Positions 5,893 through 12,027 of a stretch of 12,027 nt of DNA are shown in pieces (within the stretch, counting starts at the first letter, position 1; each line of letters starts with the position of its first letter). Origin of the DNA: Anaerolineae bacterium (GTDB taxonomy: Bacteria > Chloroflexota > Anaerolineae > JAADDB01); the NCBI GenBank assembly GCA_015486895.1, contig WFQT01000254.1, positions 1 through 12,027 of the forward strand, written 5' to 3'. The translations under genes were made by a program, and so were the position numbers. The notes beneath the pieces are model-generated. The model did not search any database and was not told where the DNA came from. It was given only the letters and a program-made list of their open reading frames with translations.

Positions 5893-7191
5893 ATGCGAAA
5901 GCTTACGTTTCTGAACCTGCTCACCGTGCTGGTACTTGTGGTGTTGACTGCCTGCCAACCGGCATCTACCGTAGCTCCAACCAAGGTACCACCTACGAAG
6001 AAGCCTGTGCCTAAGGCTGTTACCCTCAATGCTCTTTACATGAACCAGGCTGGCTACTCAGATAAGGTCCTTTTGGATATGGCCAATAAGTTCCATGAAG
6101 CAAACCCAAACGTCAAAGTTAATTTCACCTTTGTCAAGTATGATGAGTTGCACGACAAGATCGTCACCTCGGCCGCAGCAAGCACGGCTACCTACGACGT
6201 GATCCTGCTGGACCTGATCTGGACAGCCGAGTTTGCTCATAAAGGCTACGTCATCCCGCTGGATGACAAGATCACCAAAAAGACGAGAGATGACATTGCA
6301 CCTGCTATCTTCGGTGCCTTCATCTACAAAGGCAAGACCTGGGCCTTCCCCTTCTTGGCCAACTTCCAGTGTTTCTTCTATAATATTGACCAACTCAAGC
6401 AGGCCGGCTTCAATGGTCCCCCGGCAACGCTGGAAGAATGGTATGACCAGATGGTGGCTCTTAAGAAGAAGGGCATCGTTACCTACCCGTACATCGACTC
6501 GTGGAACCAGAAAGAGGGCCTCACCTGCGACTACGTGCGCACTGCTGCCCAGTTCGGTGGTGACCTCTTTGACAAAGATGGCAACCCGATAATGGACCAG
6601 GGCGCTGGCCTGAAGGCACTGAAATTCATGCGCAAACTAGTTGACGAGGGCCTGGCCGATCCGGCTTCCATGACTACCGATGAACCGGGGGCCATGAATG
6701 CCTTTGTTTCCGGGGCGGCCACGTTCAACACCAACTGGACCTTTGTGCGTGGCAACATGCTGAACCCTAAGGTATCGAAGATCGTCAAATCGGCCCGCAC
6801 AGGTCTGATCCCGCCAGCCAAAGGGGTCTCGGCCCCGGCTGGCTCGGTCAGTGGCTTCCAGGGATTGGCCATCATGGCTAACTCTAAAAAGCAAGATGCT
6901 GCCTGGAAGTGGATCGAATTCGCTACCAGTCCTGAGGTTCAGGGTCAGCACTTGAAGTCGGAGTTCCCGGTCTGGACGTCGGTGCAGAATTCGGCGGAAG
7001 AAAAGAGGATTAACCCTGACGCTGGATTCTACGCCACGAATCTGGCCAATGTCCATCACCGGCCCAAGGTGCCCAACTACCCGCAGGTATCGACGATCAT
7101 TATGGAAGACGTTCACAGGTGTCTGCTAGGGGAGATGAGCCCAGAGCAAGCTACTAAGGACATGGTAACCCGTATCAAAGCTCTGGACTAG
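5893..7191 (+). CDS. Carbohydrate ABC transporter substrate-binding lipoprotein (family 1)
   Basis: This 432-residue protein captures a sugar outside the membrane and delivers it to the two permeases encoded downstream. A lipoprotein signal peptide is clear: MRK, a hydrophobic stretch, then the lipobox LTAC with Cys21. A Pro/Lys/Thr-rich linker follows (about 22-42) before the binding domain. The body shows the family 1 pattern: a first-lobe strand and helix (LLDMANKFHEANPNVKVNFT, 60-79), YDVILLDLIWTAEFAHKGYV (101-120), FYNIDQLKQAGF (162-173), and LATIMAN-type strand GLAIMAN (324-330). The end reads HHRPKVPNYPQVS and a final helix, as in trehalose/maltose-type binding proteins. Aromatic residues able to stack on sugars include Trp110, Trp150, Trp204, Trp282 and Trp361. 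The exact sugar cannot be read from sequence. Confidence 0.93.
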   Translation: MRKLTFLNLLTVLVLVVLTACQPASTVAPTKVPPTKKPVPKAVTLNALYMNQAGYSDKVLLDMANKFHEANPNVKVNFTFVKYDELHDKIVTSAAASTATYDVILLDLIWTAEFAHKGYVIPLDDKITKKTRDDIAPAIFGAFIYKGKTWAFPFLANFQCFFYNIDQLKQAGFNGPPATLEEWYDQMVALKKKGIVTYPYIDSWNQKEGLTCDYVRTAAQFGGDLFDKDGNPIMDQGAGLKALKFMRKLVDEGLADPASMTTDEPGAMNAFVSGAATFNTNWTFVRGNMLNPKVSKIVKSARTGLIPPAKGVSAPAGSVSGFQGLAIMANSKKQDAAWKWIEFATSPEVQGQHLKSEFPVWTSVQNSAEEKRINPDAGFYATNLANVHHRPKVPNYPQVSTIIMEDVHRCLLGEMSPEQATKDMVTRIKALD

Positions 7192-7202
7192 GTCCACTGC
7201 CT

Positions 7203-7302
7203 AGACCTCCGAGGTCTTATATGGCCCTTGCACGATAGAAACTTACAGCAAATGCGGTGTACTTCGCATCTGTGAGACTCTAATCGGAGACCTCGGAGGT
7301 CT
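7203..7302. repeat. Pair of AGACCTC-N-GAGGTCT palindromes bracketing a 70-bp spacer
   Basis: Two 15-bp perfect palindromes differing only at the central base lie at 7203-7217 (centre C) and 7288-7302 (centre G). Both are followed by TA, and their starts are 85 bp apart. Between them is a further stem, ATGCG/CGCAT, near 7252-7269. They begin 11 bp after the binding-protein stop codon. Confidence 0.75.
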
Positions 7303-7310
7303 TAATTGCT

Positions 7311-7345
7311 CACCTTGAGGGGCGCTTGTCTGCCCTCTCGAGGTG
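7311..7345 (+). repeat. Long imperfect hairpin between binding-protein and permease genes
   Basis: CACCTTGAGGGGC (7311-7323) pairs with GCCCTCTCGAGGTG (7332-7345) with two interruptions around an 8-nt loop. No T-tract follows, so it fits an mRNA-stabilising or processing element more than a terminator. A smaller hairpin GCAGA/TCTGC (7381-7385 and 7394-7398) follows. Confidence 0.6.
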
Positions 7346-7459
7346 ATGCTCATCTTGTGAGTTTCTGATGCAGAAGTGGGGCAGACTTTCTAATCTGCTA
7401 GACGGGCTGGAAAGCGTGTCCCACATACCGTTTCGCACCGATAAATAGTGAGGTGTAGA

Positions 7460-8452
7460 ATGCCTGAATCGCTTGGACGTCACGGCAAGGCAAAGTCGCT
7501 TCAAAATAGGCGACGTTGGAGCGAGCGAAGATTTGCCCTCGCGTTGATGACCCCGGCGCTCATCGTTACACTTTTCGTGGTTTTCGTCCCTTTATTTTAT
7601 GCCTTATATCTCAGCTTCCACAAGGCTGAGATCGTTGTGGTTGGCGGTAGGGGCGGCTTGCTGGCACAATTCGTAGGATTTAAGAACTACCTCTACTTTC
7701 TGAAAGACAGCCGTTTCTGGTACTCGGTGCGCGTGACCTCATATTTTACTGTCGTCTCATTACTCATCGAAATGGTCGCTGGTGTCGGTGTTGCCTTGGT
7801 GTTGAATCAGGAGTTCTTCGGCCGAGGTATAGTGCGTACTGTCTTCATTCTCCCATGGGCCGTGCCGACCGTGGTCAACGCACGCATGTGGGGACTGATC
7901 TTCGAACCACATGCCTATGGAGCCCTCAACGGCTTGCTGCAAGCACTGCATATCCTGGGGCCAACAGAAACCATAAATTTCCTGGCCCCCATTCCCATTT
8001 TCCGGAACGTGCCACTGGTGGGTAAGGTCACCTCCTGGTTAGGGGCGACACAGGGTATTAATTGGCTCATTGTCGGCGATACGTGGAAAGTGCTTCCGGT
8101 CGTGGCGTTGCTGACGCTGGCCGGCCTGCAGACGATCCCCCGCGAACTTTACGAAGCGGCTGAGGTGGATGGGGCAAATGCCTGGCAGCGCTTCTGGTTG
8201 ATTACTCTGCCCCGACTGCGCCCTGTGTTGGTAGTCATCCTGGTCTACCGCACGATGGAACTATTCCGCGTATTCGACATCATATACATCCTGATGGCCT
8301 ACACCATCCCAGTATTGGCGATTGAAACATTCCGCCAGGCATTTGTGTACGGCCTATTCGGGAAAGGTGCAGCGATCGCTTTCCTCATTGGCATGTTCAT
8401 ACTGTTGATTGCTTTCATCTACATCCGCGCTATTTACGTTGAGGAGGAATAG
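7460..8452 (+). CDS. Sugar ABC transporter permease, MalF-type
   Basis: This 330-residue inner-membrane subunit forms half of the translocation channel. The basic N-terminus (to about residue 24) precedes a first helix (about 26-50) with the typical MTPALIVTLFVVFVPLFYAL pattern. Five further membrane segments are visible, at about 92-116, 124-147, 203-223, 255-279 and 303-323. The cytoplasmic EAA loop that contacts the ATPase is clear: EAAEVDGANAWQRFWLITLP (232-251). I chose ATG 7460 because GAGGTG (7450-7455) is well spaced from it; an upstream in-frame GTG at 7448 would lie inside that Shine-Dalgarno. A 268-bp hairpin-rich gap separates it from the binding-protein gene, while the partner permease follows after 6 bp. 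No ATPase gene is linked, so an ATPase encoded elsewhere (MsiK-like) probably serves it. Confidence 0.93.
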   Translation: MPESLGRHGKAKSLQNRRRWSERRFALALMTPALIVTLFVVFVPLFYALYLSFHKAEIVVVGGRGGLLAQFVGFKNYLYFLKDSRFWYSVRVTSYFTVVSLLIEMVAGVGVALVLNQEFFGRGIVRTVFILPWAVPTVVNARMWGLIFEPHAYGALNGLLQALHILGPTETINFLAPIPIFRNVPLVGKVTSWLGATQGINWLIVGDTWKVLPVVALLTLAGLQTIPRELYEAAEVDGANAWQRFWLITLPRLRPVLVVILVYRTMELFRVFDIIYILMAYTIPVLAIETFRQAFVYGLFGKGAAIAFLIGMFILLIAFIYIRAIYVEEE

Positions 8453-8458
8453 AACACC

Positions 8459-9349
8459 ATGACCTCGAACATTCGCCGTCATAAGAGCAAGCGTAAGATC
8501 TTGTCGAGGGTAATGTTGTATGCGCTGGTGGTGTTGATTTTGGTCTGGACTTTAGCTCCTTTTACCTGGCTATTCATCACCAGTATCTCAACGCAGGCCA
8601 AACTCAACCAGATTCCTATTCAGTGGCTGCCTGATCATCCCACCTTTGAACATTATGCTGCCATGTTTAACCCTGCCAACCCCACAGGTGCGCTCTTCCT
8701 GGCTGCACTGCGTAACTCCCTCGTCGTGGCCAGCACAACCACCATCCTCTGCCTGGTCTTTGGAGTGTTGGCTGCATACGCCTTGGCCCGCTTCACCTTT
8801 CCTGCCAAGAACATGCTAATCATGGGAATGCTTTCTACCCGTCTACTGCCCACCATTGCTTTAGTGGTGCCTTTCTACGTCATCATTGTCGGCTACATTG
8901 ACCCGATATTCCCTATGTTTGACACCAGGCGCAATCTAATCATATTGTATACCTCGTTCATCATCGGCCTGGTGATCTGGATCATGCGCGGCTATTTCGC
9001 TACTATTCCCAGGGAACTGGAAGACGCGGCAATGGTAGATGGCTGCACACGCCTGCAAGCCCTTACCCATGTGATCCTGCCTCTCTCAGTTCCGGGGCTG
9101 GTAACGACTGGCTTGCTAGCTTTTCTGTTGGCCTGGGACGAGTTCCTGCTGGCACTGATCTTTACACGCACGCCAAACGCTTACACGCTGCCCTACTTTG
9201 TATTCATCGTAGGCAGCAGCCAGTATTACCAGTCGCCAGCCGCAGTCGCTGCTGGCGGCTTTCTGGCCGCTTTACCGCCAGTGATCCTGGCTTTCATCTT
9301 CCAGCGCCGGCTGGTGAGCGGTTTGATGGCAGGGGCCATCAAGGGGTAA
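8459..9349 (+). CDS. Sugar ABC transporter permease, MalG-type
   Basis: This 296-residue protein is the second channel subunit of the same importer. A basic N-terminus (RRHKSKRK) precedes the first membrane helix (about 18-40). Other helices lie at about 85-110, 118-145, 158-176, 208-232 and 264-282. The EAA loop reads ELEDAAMVDGCTRLQALTHV with ILPLSVP (186-212), and the C-terminus QRRLVSGLMAGAIKG is characteristic of MalG-type permeases. GAGGAGG (8441-8447), embedded in the last codons of the upstream permease, serves the ATG at 8459. The spacing of 11 nt is slightly long. The genes are separated by 6 bp and surely cotranscribed. A terminator stands 32 bp after the stop. Confidence 0.94.
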   Translation: MTSNIRRHKSKRKILSRVMLYALVVLILVWTLAPFTWLFITSISTQAKLNQIPIQWLPDHPTFEHYAAMFNPANPTGALFLAALRNSLVVASTTTILCLVFGVLAAYALARFTFPAKNMLIMGMLSTRLLPTIALVVPFYVIIVGYIDPIFPMFDTRRNLIILYTSFIIGLVIWIMRGYFATIPRELEDAAMVDGCTRLQALTHVILPLSVPGLVTTGLLAFLLAWDEFLLALIFTRTPNAYTLPYFVFIVGSSQYYQSPAAVAAGGFLAALPPVILAFIFQRRLVSGLMAGAIKG

Positions 9350-9380
9350 GCGCAGAGGTGGATAGGAGAAACGCGGTGCC

Positions 9381-9417
9381 AAAAGGGGCGTCACTCTTTC
9401 GAGAGGACGCCCCCTTT
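9381..9417 (+). terminator. Transcription terminator of the sugar transporter operon
   Basis: AAAAGGGGCGTC (9381-9392) pairs with GACGCCCCCTTT (9406-9417), with an inner CTCT-TTCG-AGAG stem, a single bulged A and an extra C. The A-run on the left and T-run on the right make it plausible in both directions. It begins 32 bp after the permease stop. Confidence 0.85.
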
Positions 9418-9456
9418 GCGTGATTGGGCGATTGAATTGACAGGAAGGACAAGTCT

Positions 9457-9665
9457 CAAATTTGGGCATGGTTCAAGAGAGCTATCTCCCATCTTGACAA
9501 AGCTACTGAGACACCGCGGCTGGCTAAGCTACGGGATGACACAGAATCACACGGGAAATTTTTGCCTTTAGCCTTTTCTATGCCTTTCCGTGTGATTCTG
9601 TGGCCTTCTTTCCGGCCCTATTTGTCAAGACTGTTTCGATTCGAAATGAACCATACCCAAAATTG
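9457..9665. repeat. 209-bp nested foldback, MITE-like element or structured RNA
   Basis: Three sets of inverted arms nest on one centre. The outer arms are 9457-9474 and 9648-9665 (16 of 18 match; core TTTGGGCATGGTTC against GAACCATACCCAAA). The middle arms TCTTGACAAA/TTTGTCAAGA (9492-9501 and 9621-9630) are perfect over 10 bp. The inner arms 9540-9558 and 9585-9602 (CACAGAATCACACGG and complement) pair over 18 bp with one bulge. The 26-nt loop is pyrimidine-rich, with repeated GCCTTT. I see no coding capacity and no clear target-site duplication. Confidence 0.72.
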
Positions 9666-9775
9666 CTAATACGAGCCTTAGACTGATAGCATGGCGTCCC
9701 AACGATGGCAAGTGTTCAAGGAGTCATAGGGACATTCGGAAAAAGCGCTCGCACAAAATGTATACGAAGCGATAT

Positions 9776-9805
9776 TTGACAAAACAAGACGGTCTATAGT
9801 AAGAT
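9776..9805 (+). promoter_or_regulatory. Candidate sigma-70-type promoter
   Basis: A perfect -35 TTGACA (9776-9781) and TAAGAT (9800-9805) are separated by 18 nt in AT-rich surroundings. The predicted start is near 9812. The nearest downstream gene on this strand is the ugpB-like gene, 560 bp away, so the product is either a long leader or a small RNA. Confidence 0.55.
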
Positions 9806-9819
9806 ATTTTTCAGTGAAG

Positions 9820-9837
9820 TTGTGCGACGTTGCACAA
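9820..9837. promoter_or_regulatory. LacI-like operator palindrome just downstream of the promoter
   Basis: TTGTGCGACGTTGCACAA is an 18-bp palindrome with 8 of 9 positions symmetric and a central CG, the layout typical of LacI-family operators. It sits at about +9 to +26 of the predicted transcript, a standard repressor position. A GCACAA half-site also occurs at 9751-9756, upstream of the -35. Confidence 0.5.
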
Positions 9838-10017
9838 AGGTATAAATAGACCCGTACACCATCCTCGTACGCATGCAATTACAGGCACAACACCCTTTTT
9901 TGGCTACAACTAAGTCTAACAGCAAAACCATAGAACTCAGCACCCCTGAAAGATTGAACCTACGAAGGGGCACGAGTTTTATGAATACAAAAACCGAGGC
10001 ATAGATCTGGTTATTTA

Positions 10018-10035
10018 CTGTAATGCCGATTACAG
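10018..10035. repeat. Palindrome CTGTAAT-gccg-ATTACAG
   Basis: Perfect 7-bp arms around a 4-nt centre. It could be a repressor operator or a hairpin in a leader transcribed from the promoter at 9776. No gene starts nearby. Confidence 0.5.
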
Positions 10036-10085
10036 CTAAATCCAAGCATAGCATGCTACACCCGAGAAGTTATTGTTATCGTAAT

Positions 10086-10144
10086 GTTAACCTGACCACA
10101 ATATGCCGTTAACCTCATTGGGTTATACTAGGCCAGTGACACTG
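10086..10144 (+). promoter_or_regulatory. Candidate activated promoter with tandem GTTAACCT sites
   Basis: GTTAACCT occurs at 10086-10093 and 10108-10115, 22 bp apart. A TATACT -10 box (10124-10129) follows with no recognisable -35. The perfect 11-bp palindrome CAGTGACACTG (10134-10144) covers the expected start of transcription. This is the layout of an activator-dependent promoter with a downstream operator, and would give the ugpB-like gene a leader of about 230 nt. Confidence 0.4.
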
Positions 10145-10272
10145 TGAGCAATGATTTTCGGCGGGAATGTCTTATCGACAGCCCCCGGGATAAGCTTTAG
10201 TAGCACAAAACATTCATTCCGGCCGGCGATCTGAGCATTGTTAACAAATATCGGTAGCGCAAAAAGGAGGTG

Positions 10273-10359
10273 ATGCGTAACGCACAGCATAAGCAGGGTT
10301 TAGCTACAGGTGTCGTGAAGAGTAGAGTATCTCAAGCTGTGGATCATGATTTTCAATGA
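10273..10359 (+). CDS. Possible 28-residue leader ORF upstream of the ugpB-like gene
   Basis: An ATG at 10273 immediately follows AAAGGAGGTG (10263-10272), and AAAGGAGGTGAT (10263-10274) is complementary to 12 nt of the usual 16S rRNA 3' tail. The frame encodes MRNAQHKQGLATGVVKSRVS and eight more residues. Its TGA (10357-10359) overlaps the GAGGAG Shine-Dalgarno of the binding-protein gene, a layout suited to translational coupling. Against it, only 2 nt separate GGAGG from the ATG, which is shorter than usual, and the peptide resembles nothing I know. Confidence 0.3.
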   Translation: MRNAQHKQGLATGVVKSRVSQAVDHDFQ

Positions 10360-10369
10360 GGAGAAAGAA

Positions 10370-11794
10370 ATGAAATCAACGCGCAAACTATTTATTTTGG
10401 CCGTCGTAATGGTAATTGCTTTAATGGTCGTTGCAGCTTGCGCCAGCAAGACAACAACAACCAACACATCGCAGGGAAAAGTCGTCACCAAAATTGTAGA
10501 AGTCACCCGTATTGTCGAAGCAGCTCCGAAGGAGAATATTCCACAAGGCGCAACCGTAATTAATTTCTGGCACGCATTTGGCGGTGGCCGCAAGCTATTG
10601 ATCCAGCGCATGGTGGATGATTACAATTTCACGCATCCCGGCACTTACGTCCACGTGGAAAACAAGGGCTCTTACCGAGACACGTTGAATGCCGCCATCC
10701 TGGCAGCGCAACAAGGCAATCCGCCCCACTTAGTACAAATCTTCGAGGTTGGCTCGCAGTTAGCGCTGGATTCCGGCATTTTCGAGCCGTTCTCTAATGT
10801 CGCCAAACCGTCAGAATATCACCCTGATGACCTGATTGGTGGCGTTGCTAACTACTACAAGTTCCATGGCAAGTTCTATTCCATGCCGTGGAACTCTTCC
10901 AACCCGATTTTGTACTACAACAAGGATATTTTCCGCAAAGCCGGTTTAGATCCGGAAAAGCCGCCGCAAACCTTCGAGGATATGCTCAATGTTTGTGACA
11001 AGATCGTATCCAGCGGTGCTGCTAAAAACTGTATCTCCTGGCCACTTCACGGCTGGTTCTTCGAGCAGTGGATGGCTAATATGGGTGCCGAATTAGCTAA
11101 CAACGGCAACGGCCGCGACGCCCGGGCCACCGAGGTCAATTTGACCAGTGATGCTGCTAAAACCATCGTCAAATGGTGGAAGGAAATGTACGACAAAGGC
11201 TACTATGCCTATAGCGGCAAGCTGGAAGATTGGGATGGCTCTGATGCTATTTTCGTTTCCGGCCAGGCAGCAATGGAAATTACATCCACTAGTGATGTGA
11301 CCAACCGACAGCGTGACGCTAAAGAAAACGGCTTTGAGTTAGGCACGTCCTACCTGCCTTACCCGGCTAGCAGCGTACGGCAAGGCGTTGTCGTCGGCGG
11401 CGCCAGCATTTGGCTCACCAAAGGCCATCCGCAGAAAGAAATGGATGCTGCCAAAGACTTCGTGATCTGGTTCACCAACATCGAGAACGCAATACGTTGG
11501 CATAAAGCGACTGGTTACTTCCCCATTCGCAAGAACTCTGTGACTGTGTTGCAAGAGGAAGACTGGTTTACCCGTAACCCGGCTTACAAAGCAGCGTTTG
11601 ATCAGTTGTTGGAAACGAAGCCGACTAAAGCCACGCAGGGCGCGGTTATTGGTGCTTTCCCGCAGGTACGCACTATCGTCGAGCAAGCGATAGAAAAAGT
11701 GCTCGCCGGCAAAGCCAGCGTGAATGACGCCTTGAGCGCAGCGAAGACGCAAGCAGACAAAGCGATCTCCGATTACAACAAATCCGTGAAATAA
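10370..11794 (+). CDS. ugpB: Glycerol-3-phosphate-type ABC transporter binding lipoprotein (UgpB-like)
   Basis: This 474-residue lipoprotein likely binds sn-glycerol-3-phosphate or glycerophosphodiesters outside the membrane. The signal peptide ends in the lipobox VAAC (Cys24), followed by a Thr-rich linker and VVTKIVEVTRIVEAAP. The mature domain follows E. coli UgpB closely by eye: NFWHAF (65-70), NPPHLVQIFEVGS (117-129), NSSNPILYYNKDIFRKAGLD (175-194), GGASIWL (343-349), WHKATGYFPI (377-386) and FPQVRTIV (430-437). Residues matching the known UgpB ligand contacts are present: Tyr102, Glu126, Ser176 or Ser177, Gly344, Tyr383 and Arg434, with tryptophans at 224 and 229. I chose ATG 10370 because GAGGAG (10358-10363) is 6 nt upstream and the signal peptide starts there; an in-frame ATG at 10346 would add eight charged residues. 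A UgpA-like permease follows. Confidence 0.9.
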   Translation: MKSTRKLFILAVVMVIALMVVAACASKTTTTNTSQGKVVTKIVEVTRIVEAAPKENIPQGATVINFWHAFGGGRKLLIQRMVDDYNFTHPGTYVHVENKGSYRDTLNAAILAAQQGNPPHLVQIFEVGSQLALDSGIFEPFSNVAKPSEYHPDDLIGGVANYYKFHGKFYSMPWNSSNPILYYNKDIFRKAGLDPEKPPQTFEDMLNVCDKIVSSGAAKNCISWPLHGWFFEQWMANMGAELANNGNGRDARATEVNLTSDAAKTIVKWWKEMYDKGYYAYSGKLEDWDGSDAIFVSGQAAMEITSTSDVTNRQRDAKENGFELGTSYLPYPASSVRQGVVVGGASIWLTKGHPQKEMDAAKDFVIWFTNIENAIRWHKATGYFPIRKNSVTVLQEEDWFTRNPAYKAAFDQLLETKPTKATQGAVIGAFPQVRTIVEQAIEKVLAGKASVNDALSAAKTQADKAISDYNKSVK

Positions 11795-11803
11795 GGCATG
11801 TCG

Positions 11804-11914
11804 GCTATTCTGGCGCAAGGATAGCTGGCTACATACAGTCCAAATGGATCATGCGTCTCGTTTGTGCTAGACAGCGGGGCGTATGGTCCCTTGATTATCG
11901 ATCGTAGAAACGAG
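11804..11914 (+). promoter_or_regulatory. Gap between ugpB-like and permease genes with possible ribosome-site sequestration
   Basis: A hairpin GCTAT/ATAGC (11804-11808 and 11821-11825) follows the binding-protein stop. Further on, CTCGTTT (11857-11863) is complementary to AAACGAG (11908-11914), which overlaps the permease Shine-Dalgarno GAGG (11912-11915). Pairing would hide that site and lower permease output. No terminator is evident. Confidence 0.4.
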
Positions 11915-11920
11915 GTGAGT

Positions 11921-12027
11921 ATGTACCCGGCGAAATTCGAAGGTAAATGGCTTCCTGTAGCTCTTTTATCTCCGACATTGCTTATTCTGGTCGTTTTCCT
12001 TTATTATCCAGTGATACAGACTTTTAT
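11921..12027 (+). CDS. ugpA: ABC transporter permease, UgpA-type, N-terminal fragment
   Basis: The first 35 codons of a gene cut by the right edge of the window. The sequence MYPAKFEGKWLPVALLSPTL continues with LILVVFLYYPVIQTF. This is the usual opening of MalF/UgpA-family permeases: a short basic N-terminus, the LLSPTL motif and a first membrane helix ending in YYPVIQTF. GAGG (11912-11915) is 5 nt before the ATG at 11921. It follows the UgpB-like gene by 126 bp on the same strand, so it is most likely the partner channel subunit of that importer. The UgpA name rests on that neighbour and on this short fragment only. Confidence 0.8.
   Translation, partial: MYPAKFEGKWLPVALLSPTLLILVVFLYYPVIQTF

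Larger units (their letters stand above)
9666..10272. other. Palindrome-rich noncoding region upstream of the ugpB-like gene
   Basis: I find no believable protein gene in these 607 bases. The sequence is dense in short inverted repeats: CGTAC/GTACG (9853-9857 and 9867-9871), CTGTAAT/ATTACAG (10018-10035), TAGCATGCTA (10049-10058), CAGTG-a-CACTG (10134-10144), CTTATC/GATAAG (10171-10176 and 10189-10194), and TTGTTAACAA (10238-10247). It also has a T6 run at 9896-9901 and two candidate promoters described separately. It reads as control DNA, possibly including an untranslated leader or small RNA. Confidence 0.5.

Noticed and set aside
6058..7116. Several minus-strand frames of 111-159 codons
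   Set aside because: They are antisense to the binding-protein gene, whose lipobox and family motifs fix the coding strand.
7203..7302. CRISPR array from repeated palindromes
   Set aside because: There are only two 15-bp units with one spacer, no further repeats and no cas genes.
7448..7459. GTG at 7448 as the permease start
   Set aside because: It overlaps the GAGGTG that best serves the ATG at 7460 and has no ribosome site of its own.
9457..9480. tRNA gene suggested by a GGTTCAAG T-loop-like stretch
   Set aside because: No acceptor, D or anticodon stems fit around it; the bases belong to the outer arm of the foldback.
10346..10369. ATG at 10346 as the ugpB-like start
   Set aside because: It places eight charged residues before the signal peptide and has no Shine-Dalgarno; ATG 10370 has GAGGAG at 6 nt.

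Overview
The window looks like a chromosomal segment of a Chloroflexota bacterium, probably from the Anaerolineae or Caldilineae side of the phylum. The evidence is indirect. Both binding proteins are lipoproteins with low-complexity linkers, and one linker has the VTKIVEVTRIVE-type repeat often seen in Chloroflexota solute-binding proteins. The regulator at 3997-5259 has an HTH, degenerate-ATPase, receiver layout, and sugar transporters appear without a linked ATPase. No rRNA or tRNA is present, so the phylum call is an inference.

Layout: (1) 1-156 is the 3' end of ribH (lumazine synthase), which lacks its start and is easily missed. (2) 157-742 is AT-rich noncoding sequence with a candidate terminator. 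(3) 743-1414 encodes an unrecognised protein with two membrane segments. (4) 1857-4067 (+) is a membrane histidine kinase with two C-terminal receiver-like domains. It converges on, and overlaps by 71 bp, the regulator gene at 3997-5259 (-), which has an N-terminal HTH, an ATPase-like core without ATP-binding motifs and a C-terminal receiver. (5) 5260-5892 is the divergent control region between that regulator and the first transporter. It holds a good regulator promoter with two TGGCCGCAA repeats 22 bp apart directly upstream of the -35, plus a 19-bp perfect inverted repeat. (6) 5893-9349 is a carbohydrate ABC import operon: binding lipoprotein, a 268-bp hairpin-rich gap, then MalF-type and MalG-type permeases, closed by a terminator at 9381-9417. 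(7) 9350-10369 is about 1 kb without an obvious protein gene. It contains a 209-bp nested foldback at 9457-9665, a promoter followed by a LacI-like palindrome, several more palindromes and a possible 28-codon leader ORF. (8) 10370-11794 is a UgpB-like glycerol-3-phosphate-type binding lipoprotein, followed by the first 35 codons of a UgpA-type permease cut by the window end.

How it may work together: the kinase and regulator form a convergent, presumably cognate, signalling pair, and the regulator promoter faces away from the sugar operon across a shared control region. The two importers supply carbohydrate and probably glycerol phosphodiester or glycerol-3-phosphate. Neither shows an ATPase gene here, so they may share a distant MsiK/UgpC-type ATPase. 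Control of the transporters by the two-component pair is only suggested by position. The least explained parts are the domain layout of the signalling pair and the foldback and palindrome region ahead of the ugpB-like gene.
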